A stretch of DNA of 16,617 nt, from NCBI GenBank assembly GCA_965372385.1, contig CBDVCD010000045.1, positions 1 to 16,617 of the forward strand, in the 5' to 3' direction. The position numbers were made by a program, and so were the translations under genes. This document shows, one piece after another, positions 7,755-16,617 of this stretch; positions within the stretch are counted from its first letter, which is position 1, and every line of letters starts with the position of its first letter. Source of the DNA: JASJBU01 sp965372385 (lineage in GTDB: Bacteria > Pseudomonadota > Gammaproteobacteria > Chromatiales > Chromatiaceae). Under the pieces are notes generated by a model that had not been told where the DNA came from, searched no databases, and saw only the letters and a program-made list of their open reading frames with translations.

Positions 7755-7886
7755 GGAGGAAAGGCGACCGGAAGTAAGCGGTACGCCTTGTGCCAGGGAG
7801 AGAGGCGATTGATAACAGGATGGCGTTACTATGCCGGTGTGAGGTGGCTAAGATGGCGCCATCAGAACCTTACGGGAGATGTTGCC
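7755..7886 (+). promoter_or_regulatory. Structured leader upstream of the 106-residue gene
   Basis: The leader contains a strong hairpin: AAGGCGACCG at 7761-7770 pairs with CGGT (7779-7782) and CGCCTT (7784-7789), leaving one bulged A and the 8-base loop GAAGTAAG. Ninety bases further is a 12-base perfect palindrome GATGGCGCCATC (7852-7863), ten bases before the ribosome-binding site GGGAG (about 7873-7877). The region matches no riboswitch class I know. It may be a regulatory RNA leader, an operator, or both. Open codons run through it in the gene's frame, but their translation does not resemble protein. Confidence 0.4.
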
Positions 7887-8207
7887 ATGAAAGTATTTAT
7901 GCTGATGGCTGGAAGTGGCCCTTTGATGATCCTGACCTCTCATGCATCCATCGAAGACCCGGTGATCCTGGAGAAACTGGCGGCAAAAGGACTCGATAAG
8001 TTTCTTGCCTATGAAGTTCCGCTCGATCTGGCAAAAGAGCGTTATGGCGGGCACTTTATCGTGGTGGCCAATGATCTGCATGAGACAGACGATCTGCGGG
8101 TGCTGGACTATAACGGAGAACGTGCACTCAGGTTGTTTACCTTTAAAGAGCTGGGAACGCCAATGGTTCACGAACCAACAATGGAACCCAAGACGGCAGT
8201 TGCCTGA
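7887..8207 (+). CDS. Small soluble protein of unknown function (106 aa)
   Basis: I do not recognise a named family. The protein has 106 residues and is probably cytoplasmic. It starts MKVFMLMAGSGPLMILTSHA; the early hydrophobic stretch looks like a buried beta strand and turn rather than a membrane segment. It continues with SIEDPVILEKLAAKGLDKFLAYEVPLDLAKERYGGHF, then a VVANDLHETDDLRVLDYNGE segment. Together these suggest a compact alpha/beta fold. The ATG at 7887 is chosen because GGGAG lies about nine bases upstream. The frame is open back to 7647, but that part overlaps the preceding gene and reads like random sequence. It sits alone between the LEA-type lipoprotein and the convergent receiver-domain gene, behind an unusually structured leader, which suggests its own regulation. 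Confidence 0.75.
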   Translation: MKVFMLMAGSGPLMILTSHASIEDPVILEKLAAKGLDKFLAYEVPLDLAKERYGGHFIVVANDLHETDDLRVLDYNGERALRLFTFKELGTPMVHEPTMEPKTAVA

Positions 8208-8248
8208 GTGAAAGTCGCTCTTGTTATGCGGCGTCGCTTCGCTAGTTA

Positions 8249-8263
8249 CTAGAACAGTTCTAG
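8249..8263. repeat. Short palindrome over the stop codon of the receiver-domain gene
   Basis: CTAGAACAGTTCTAG has 7-base arms around a central A and overlaps the last codons and TAG stop of the minus-strand gene. As RNA it could fold as a 6-pair stem with a 3-base loop. No T-run follows on either strand, so it is not a standard terminator for the two convergent genes here. Confidence 0.4.
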
Positions 8264-9340
8264 GGCATAGATAACGTAACCAGCAGCGGCGCCAACCAGC
8301 GGCAACCCCAGCCAGCGAAGTAATTTACCCAACTTGCCAGCACTGCTTGCCATCTTGGCCGTGTCTTGGTCCAGCAGATGTTCATCGAAGATATGTTCCA
8401 CTGTCTCCGTGGCAATGGAGTTGGCAACTTCCTGTGAGACCTGGGTGGAGATTTCTCGCACCTGGGCCTCCAGGGAGCCTTCGGTGATCACCCGGATATG
8501 CTCGATCATCTCGTTCTTTTCCGGAACCTGAGCGAGGATCTCCGTCTTCAAATGCTGCAGCCGCTGGGAGAAGTCGTTGGCCAACTTCCGTATCTGCTCG
8601 TAGATACTTGCCTCAATCAGTGATTCCACGTTACGCTCATTGAGTTGCCGGACGAACTCCTCCAGTTCCTTGCTGACCTGTGATACCACCTCGCCTCGCA
8701 GAGAGCCAATATCCACCTCTGGAGGCTTGATGGCATCAAGCCGCTTGTCAACCAATGTGGCAACCAGAGGCTCGAGCATTTCAGTGACGGTATCCCTGGC
8801 AACCTCCCTGGCAATGGCATCGGCGTTTTCCTGAGCAATCCCGGCTGCCGCCGTTTCAGCGGTCTCCCGCGCCGCTTCGACCGCGATGGCGCGAATTTCA
8901 TCCACGGCAACTACGGGCGGGGTGGCAACCACCTCATCGGCCGCCACTGGGGCGGTTTCCGCTGCCTCCTGCTTCTCTTCGATCAGTTGGATTATCGCCT
9001 TTAGACTGTCATCGGTCGGCGGTTTGGAGAGGATGCCCAGCGCACCATGCTCTATCGCCGCCTGCACATAACGCTCCCCTTCGTTGGCGGTACACATCAC
9101 CATCGGGGTATTGGTGAAGCGGGCGTCCTTCTTAAGCTCAGTAATGGTTTCCAGGCCGTCGATCCCATCCATGAGGAAATCGACAAATATGGCATCCGGC
9201 GTCAGGTTCTTGAGTTGTTCAAGGGCCTGTTCTCCCGATTCCGCCATTTCCACTTCATCGAATCCGTTTCTCTTTAACAGGCGGCCTAGCACAATACGCG
9301 CGGACTTGGAATCATCGACCAGGAAGGCTTGTTTTGACAC
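8249..9340 (-). CDS. Receiver-domain protein with helical stalk and C-terminal membrane anchor
   Basis: This 363-residue two-component receiver protein has no recognisable DNA-binding or enzymatic output domain. The receiver (about 3-120) has the full active site: acidic pair D9-D10, phospho-acceptor D54 (AIFVDFLMDG), switch T84 and conserved K106 followed by Pro. An Ala/Val/Pro-rich linker (about 125-150) leads into a long, heptad-like helical region (about 150-335) rich in Glu, Ala, Val and Gln. The last 29 residues hold one membrane segment (about 341-360, LRWLGLPLVGAAAGYVIYAL), giving a tail-anchored layout with the receiver in the cytoplasm. The frame is open to a TTG at 9388. GTG 9340 is preferred because GGAG lies eight bases upstream and the receiver begins directly with KQAFLVDDSKSAR. 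No histidine kinase is adjacent. It is transcribed divergently from metH. Confidence 0.88.
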   Translation of the reverse strand: MSKQAFLVDDSKSARIVLGRLLKRNGFDEVEMAESGEQALEQLKNLTPDAIFVDFLMDGIDGLETITELKKDARFTNTPMVMCTANEGERYVQAAIEHGALGILSKPPTDDSLKAIIQLIEEKQEAAETAPVAADEVVATPPVVAVDEIRAIAVEAARETAETAAAGIAQENADAIAREVARDTVTEMLEPLVATLVDKRLDAIKPPEVDIGSLRGEVVSQVSKELEEFVRQLNERNVESLIEASIYEQIRKLANDFSQRLQHLKTEILAQVPEKNEMIEHIRVITEGSLEAQVREISTQVSQEVANSIATETVEHIFDEHLLDQDTAKMASSAGKLGKLLRWLGLPLVGAAAGYVIYALELF

Positions 9341-9401
9341 GTTCCATTCTCCATTACGGCAGTTTTCGTTCGGGATGTTTTCGATCAAAGAGGCAGGACA
9401 A

Positions 9402-9430
9402 TTCGCGAGAGCTGCTCTGTGTCATATAAT
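9402..9430 (+). promoter_or_regulatory. Probable metH promoter
   Basis: A perfect TATAAT (9425-9430) lies 17 bases after a weak -35-like TTCGCG (9402-9407, 3 of 6 matches). The expected transcript start near 9437 leaves a leader of about 27 bases before the metH ATG at 9464. This supports that ATG over the upstream in-frame GTG at 9419, which lies inside the promoter. Confidence 0.55.
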
Positions 9431-9463
9431 CAGCGGCCATCTATCCTGAATCCTGAGTTTTTT

Positions 9464-13161
<3,698 letters not shown>

Positions 13162-13165
<4 letters not shown>

Positions 13166-13189
13166 AAAGAAAAACTCTCACCCTACAAT
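13162..13189 (+). promoter_or_regulatory. Promoter of the btu riboswitch transcript
   Basis: The -35 TTGAAA (13162-13167, 5 of 6) and -10 TACAAT (13184-13189, 5 of 6) have a 16-base spacer. The -35 box overlaps the metH stop codon (13163-13165). The predicted start near 13196 coincides with the first stem of the riboswitch at 13198, which strongly supports it. Confidence 0.7.
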
Positions 13190-13197
13190 AGCCGGCA

Positions 13198-13369
13198 GAA
13201 ACGGTGCCGGGCGTGACAGGGTTGCGCTCGGTTAAAAGGGAACAGGGTGAAAGGCCCTGGCTGTCCCCGCAACTGTAAGCGAGAAATTCTGCTTGAGTAC
13301 TAAGCCACTGGCAAACGCTGGGAAGGCCGGGCAGGGTGTAGATCCGCAAGTCAGGAAACCTGCCGTTTC
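13198..13369 (+). ncRNA. Cobalamin (B12) riboswitch
   Basis: This mRNA leader element binds adenosylcobalamin or a related cobamide and turns down the genes behind it. Closing stem P1 is GAAACGG (13198-13204) with CCGTTTC (13363-13369). Conserved parts in order are GGTTAAAAGGGAA (13230-13242), a CAGGG/CCCTG hairpin (13243-13259), CCCCGCAACTGTAAGCG (about 13265-13281), AAGCCACTGGCAAACGCTGG (about 13302-13321), GATCCGCAAG and the B12 box AGTCAGGAAACCTGCC (13349-13364). All key blocks of the class are present, so it should be functional. It precedes btuB, the typical target. Confidence 0.96.
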
Positions 13370-13558
13370 AGCGTCGCTTGACCACTGTACGGGGCATTCA
13401 GTGGCGCGGTTCTCCGTTGGCTGACGCATGGGAGCGTATCCGCTCCGTTCCTGATGTGTCCCCGCGGGATGGCTTTTCCGGTCTCCCGTGCTGAACCCGA
13501 ACATCTGACATCGGGTTCTTCCCGCACATCTCCAATGTCTGCTCACAGGAGATTCAGC
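13370..13558 (+). promoter_or_regulatory. Hairpin-rich btuB leader (expression platform)
   Basis: This 189-base untranslated stretch between aptamer and btuB holds a chain of possible hairpins: CCACTG/CAGTGG (13382-13387 with 13399-13404), GGAGCG/CGCTCC (13431-13436 with 13441-13446), CGGGA/TCCCG (13465-13469 with 13484-13488), GAACCCGA/TCGGGTTC (13493-13500 with 13511-13518) and ATCTCC/GGAGAT (13528-13533 with 13548-13553). The last one buries the Shine-Dalgarno AGGAG (13547-13551). None is followed by a T-run, so control of translation is more likely than a classical terminator. Confidence 0.6.
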
Positions 13559-15364
13559 ATGAAACCGCTTCTCGCAATAGCCTCTGGCTGCCTCGTCTTG
13601 ACCAGCCCGGCATTCGCAGCCGAGTCAGCCCAGCTGGACGAGATCAACGTCACGGCCACGCGTACCGCCCGCACTGTGGATGAAACCCTGGCCCCGGTGG
13701 AGGTCATCACCCGTCCAGAGATTGAGCGCAGCCAGGCCATCAATCTGATAGACCTGCTCGCCGGCCGCCCTGGCATCGACCTGGTTAGCCGGGGGGGCTA
13801 TGGCAGCGTCTCCAGCCTTTTCCTGCGGGGCACCAAGTCCGAGCACTTGCTGGTGCTCATCGATGGGGTGCGCATCGGCTCCGTTAGCAGTGGCGGCCCT
13901 TCACTGCACACCCTGCCCCTGAGCCAGATCGAACGCATCGAGATCGTGCGCGGCCCCCGCTCCAGCCTCTATGGCGCCGATGCCGTTGGCGGGGTGATCC
14001 AGATCTTCACCCGCAAGGGGGAGACAGGCATCCACCCCAGCGCCAGTATTACAGTGGGCTCCAACAACACCAAAGATATCTCCGCCAGCCTCTCCGCCGG
14101 CACTAAACAGACCCGCTATCATCTGGGGCTCGCTTATCTGGAGACGGACGGTATCAGTGCCATCAAGGACAACAACCCGGACGATGACGGCTACAGCAAC
14201 CGCTCCCTCAACGCCAGTCTGGGCCATACCTTCAGTGGCGGCCAGCAAGTGGATCTGCAGTTTCTGCGCACCCAGGGCAGCGTCGAGTACGACGACAGCT
14301 TTGACATCACCGGCCGCTACGAGAACGATTTCGTGCAGCAGGTGGCAAACGCCAAGCTCTCCTTTACCCCACTGGAATCCTGGGATGTCATCCTGACCCT
14401 GGGGGAGAGCCGGGATGAGACGGACGATCTGGTCTACGGCGAGATCAACACCCGCCGCAAACAGGCCTCCTGGCAGAACGACCTCAATCTCACACAGAAT
14501 CAGATCCTCACCGCCGGTATCGACCTGTTGCGGGACAGCGTAAGCGGTTCCTTGACCTATGCGGAGGATACGCGAGACAACCAGGCCATCTTCACCCAGT
14601 ACCAGGGGGCGTTCGGGCAGCTCAATCTGACCGCCGGGCTGCGCCATGACGACAACGAGGCCTTCGGCAACCACACCACCGGCAACCTCTCCCTGGGCCA
14701 TGCTATCACTTCACAGGTCAGAGGCATCCTCTCCTACGGCACCGCATTCAGGGCCCCCAGCTTCAACGACCTCTACTATCCTGGTTTCAGCAACCCGGAA
14801 CTGCAACCCGAAGAGTCCACCAGCTATGAGCTGGGCTTCACCGGCGACCCGGGCTGGGGCAGCTGGGAGCTGCGCGCCTTTCGTACCGAGATCGACAACA
14901 TGATCCAGTACAATCCCAATGCGGGAAAACCGGAGAATATCGCCGCGGCGCGCATCGATGGGCTGGAAACCCGCATCGACACCCGTCTGTTGGACTGGGA
15001 TCTCTCGACTAGTCTGACCCTGCTCGACCCACGGGACGAATCCACCGACCAGGTTCTGCAGCGCCGGGCCAGAAAGACCCTGCGCATCGATGCCGACCGG
15101 ACCTTCGGCAAGACCGGTCTCGGGCTCTCTTTCATTGCTCAGGGCAGCCGGGAGGATCTCGCCTATTCCACCTGGCCCGCCACCTCGGTCACCCTCAGTG
15201 GCTATGGCTTGGTGGACCTGAGGGCCAGCAGGCAGCTGAGCAGTGACTGGGTGCTGCGCGGCCAGATCAAGAACCTGTTCGACAAGGAGTATGAGACGGT
15301 ATACAACTACAATACCCTGGGACGCGAGCTGTTTATCTCCATCGCCTACTTACCGGGGACCTGA
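13559..15364 (+). CDS. btuB: TonB-dependent vitamin B12 outer-membrane receptor
   Basis: This outer-membrane beta-barrel takes up cobalamin using TonB energy. It has 601 residues (E. coli BtuB 614). A signal peptide covers residues 1-20, cut after SPAFA. The TonB box is DEINVTAT (27-34). The plug domain (about 45-150) has LFLRGTKSEHLLVLIDGVRI and IEIVRGPRSSLYGADAVGG. A 22-strand-type barrel fills the rest, ending with the receptor-like NTLGRELFISIAYLPGT. An Asp-rich loop near residue 200 (KDNNPDDDGYSNRS) lies about where E. coli BtuB binds calcium. The start at ATG 13559 has AGGAG seven bases upstream and gives a proper signal peptide; the frame is open further back but only through leader RNA. 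The B12 riboswitch in front and btuF behind make the substrate assignment strong. Confidence 0.95.
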   Translation: MKPLLAIASGCLVLTSPAFAAESAQLDEINVTATRTARTVDETLAPVEVITRPEIERSQAINLIDLLAGRPGIDLVSRGGYGSVSSLFLRGTKSEHLLVLIDGVRIGSVSSGGPSLHTLPLSQIERIEIVRGPRSSLYGADAVGGVIQIFTRKGETGIHPSASITVGSNNTKDISASLSAGTKQTRYHLGLAYLETDGISAIKDNNPDDDGYSNRSLNASLGHTFSGGQQVDLQFLRTQGSVEYDDSFDITGRYENDFVQQVANAKLSFTPLESWDVILTLGESRDETDDLVYGEINTRRKQASWQNDLNLTQNQILTAGIDLLRDSVSGSLTYAEDTRDNQAIFTQYQGAFGQLNLTAGLRHDDNEAFGNHTTGNLSLGHAITSQVRGILSYGTAFRAPSFNDLYYPGFSNPELQPEESTSYELGFTGDPGWGSWELRAFRTEIDNMIQYNPNAGKPENIAAARIDGLETRIDTRLLDWDLSTSLTLLDPRDESTDQVLQRRARKTLRIDADRTFGKTGLGLSFIAQGSREDLAYSTWPATSVTLSGYGLVDLRASRQLSSDWVLRGQIKNLFDKEYETVYNYNTLGRELFISIAYLPGT

Positions 15365-16197
15365 TGAATATGGGCAAGCTGCTGTTGTTTCAGCTCTTGT
15401 TGCTGTTGAGTGGTGGGATATGTGCGGATGAGGCAACACCCTCCCGGGTGGTCTCCATCAACCTCTGCACCGACCAGTTGCTGCTGATGCTGGCCGACCC
15501 CGCCCAGGTCGCCTCCATCAGCTATCTGGCCCGCGACCCAGAGAGCTCCTTCGTGGCGGACCAGGCCCTCGCCTATCCGGTCAATCACGGCCGGCTAGAG
15601 GAGTTGATCAGCTTACGGCCCGATCTGGTGCTGGTCGGGGCCTACACCGATCCCCGCTTGCTGAGGCAGTTGAAAAGGTTCGGCATGCGAGTGGAGCAGT
15701 TTCCACTGACCAGTTCCATCGATGGCGTCAAGACGGACATCCGTCGCATGGCGGAGCTGTTGGGCCGCCCGCAACAGGGCAACACTCTGGTCGAAATAAT
15801 GGAAGCCAAGATTGACCGGATTGAGCTGGATGTTGAGCGTGACGAGCAACCTAAGGCGCTGTTCTACCAGCCCAGGGGCTATACCAGCGGTAAGCACACC
15901 CTGCAGGATGAGGCCCTGAGGATCGCAGGCTGGCGCAATGTCGCCGCAGAGCACGGCATCGACGGCTACGCCCCCATCGATCTGGAGGCCCTGCTGCTGG
16001 CGCAGCCGGAGCAGCTCTTCACCTCGAGCCATACCTCCAGCGCCCAGTCCAGAGCCCAGCAGCAGCTCCACCATCCGGCCCTGGGGCGACTGCTGAAAAA
16101 CCGTCCGATCCGGGAGATCCCATTCAAATACTGGATCTGCGCCGGCCCGATGATCGCCGATGCTATTCTCACACTGAATGCGGCCCATGACCGCTAA
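15364..16197 (+). CDS. btuF: Periplasmic cobalamin-binding protein of an ABC importer
   Basis: This protein captures B12 in the periplasm and hands it to the BtuCD importer. It has 277 residues. The signal peptide has a leucine-rich core (residues 5-16) and a likely cut after GGICA (21). The mature part has the type II binding-protein layout: RVVSINLCTDQLLLMLADP, then GRLEELISLRPDLVLVGAY, a long linking helix around 120-150, and a C-terminal lobe with a conserved late IPFKYWICAGPMIADAI segment. The cysteine near the signal end is not in a good lipobox, so it is probably soluble. Its ATG overlaps the btuB stop by one base (TGATG), a sign of translational coupling. Sequence alone would only say iron-siderophore/B12 family. 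The riboswitch and btuB make cobalamin or another corrinoid the best substrate. Confidence 0.87.
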   Translation: MNMGKLLLFQLLLLLSGGICADEATPSRVVSINLCTDQLLLMLADPAQVASISYLARDPESSFVADQALAYPVNHGRLEELISLRPDLVLVGAYTDPRLLRQLKRFGMRVEQFPLTSSIDGVKTDIRRMAELLGRPQQGNTLVEIMEAKIDRIELDVERDEQPKALFYQPRGYTSGKHTLQDEALRIAGWRNVAAEHGIDGYAPIDLEALLLAQPEQLFTSSHTSSAQSRAQQQLHHPALGRLLKNRPIREIPFKYWICAGPMIADAILTLNAAHDR

Positions 16198-16617
16198 AGG
16201 GGTTACACAGACCCGTCTGCTGGGCCTGCTGGCGGGAGGCCTGTGTCTGCTTCTTCTGCTCTCAATTTTCGTGGGAAACCAGGCCATTCCCCTGTATCAG
16301 GCCCTGTCCGAGAGTTTTTCGGACATCAGCAGCGTCTATGCGGTCATACTCACCGAGGTGCGCCTGCCGCGTACCCTGCTCGCCCTGTTTGCCGGGGCCA
16401 CCCTGGGACTTTGCGGGGCAGTGATGCAGTCCCTGTTGCGCAACCCGCTGGCCAGTCCCGGACTCATCGGCAGCGCCAGCGGCGCGGTCCTCGGTGCAGT
16501 CATCGCGCTCTATTTCGGGTTCGCCGGTCTATGGCCTGGCGCCCTGCCGCTGAGTGGAATTATCGGTTCCCTCGGGGCCACCCTGTTGGCCTATCTGCTG
16601 GCGGGGCGCAACGGGGG
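16187..16617 (+). CDS. btuC: B12 ABC importer permease, 3' end cut by window edge
   Basis: This is the inner-membrane permease of the FecCD/BtuC family, moving cobalamin from BtuF into the cytoplasm with the ATPase BtuD. Only the first 143 codons of an expected 320-350 are present, and the frame is open to the window edge. The N-terminus has a membrane segment (about 11-30, LLGLLAGGLCLLLLLSIF). The family signature follows: VRLPRTLLALFAGATLGLCG (58-77), then VMQSLLRNPLASPGLIGSAS (79-98). A further hydrophobic segment is at about 101-116 and another begins near 120. The ATG at 16187 overlaps the end of btuF by 11 bases, so the two are coupled. The next gene off the edge is probably btuD. Confidence 0.93.
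   Translation, partial: MTAKGVTQTRLLGLLAGGLCLLLLLSIFVGNQAIPLYQALSESFSDISSVYAVILTEVRLPRTLLALFAGATLGLCGAVMQSLLRNPLASPGLIGSASGAVLGAVIALYFGFAGLWPGALPLSGIIGSLGATLLAYLLAGRNG

Noticed and set aside
7647..7886. Upstream extension of the 106-residue protein to a 186-residue frame
   Set aside because: It overlaps the lipoprotein gene, crosses the structured leader and reads like random codons, while a good ribosome site sits before 7887.
13431..13446. GGAGCG-TATC-CGCTCC as a rho-independent terminator of the riboswitch
   Set aside because: The stem is only six pairs and is followed by mixed sequence without a T-run.

Overview
The window looks like chromosomal DNA of a GC-rich gammaproteobacterium. 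The evidence is the family flavour of ArgS, MetH, BtuB and FeoC, the argS to SPOR-protein order known from Pseudomonas and relatives, and the gammaproteobacterial type of cobalamin riboswitch. A sulfur-oxidising lineage (Chromatiales or Sedimenticola-like) would fit, but that is a guess from overall similarity. I see no insertion sequence, integrase, CRISPR array, rRNA or tRNA.

Layout. Positions 1-134 are a repeat-like stretch without a convincing gene, followed by a FeoC-like iron-transport regulator (135-413, +). Convergent to it is a minus-strand pair: argS (2906-1146) and a membrane-anchored SPOR-domain, FtsN-like protein (1141-554). Divergent from argS is a plus-strand pair: a small unknown protein (about 3109-3405) and a membrane-anchored unknown protein (3422-4141) that carries one in-frame TAA. 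Convergent to these is a large ClpC-like AAA+ ATPase (6606-4153, -). Divergent from the ATPase is a lipoprotein with two LEA-2/WHy-type domains (6830-7699, +). It is followed by a 106-residue unknown protein (7887-8207, +) with an unusually structured leader. A receiver-domain protein with a long helical region and a C-terminal membrane anchor lies on the minus strand (9340-8249).

The right half is a vitamin B12 block. metH (9464-13165) encodes B12-dependent methionine synthase and has its own TATAAT promoter in the divergent gap. A second good promoter overlaps the metH stop codon and starts an RNA whose first element is a cobalamin riboswitch (13198-13369). About 190 nt of hairpin-rich leader follow, then btuB (13559-15364), btuF (15364-16197) and btuC (16187 to the window edge). 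These three are tightly overlapping and probably translationally coupled. B12 uptake is therefore under feedback control directly beside a main B12 consumer.

Nothing here is clearly a new defence or mobile system. The least explained items are the leader of the 106-residue protein, the tail-anchored receiver protein, the ClpC-like ATPase with altered pore-loop and sensor residues, the gene with the internal stop, and the btuB leader hairpin that covers its Shine-Dalgarno sequence.
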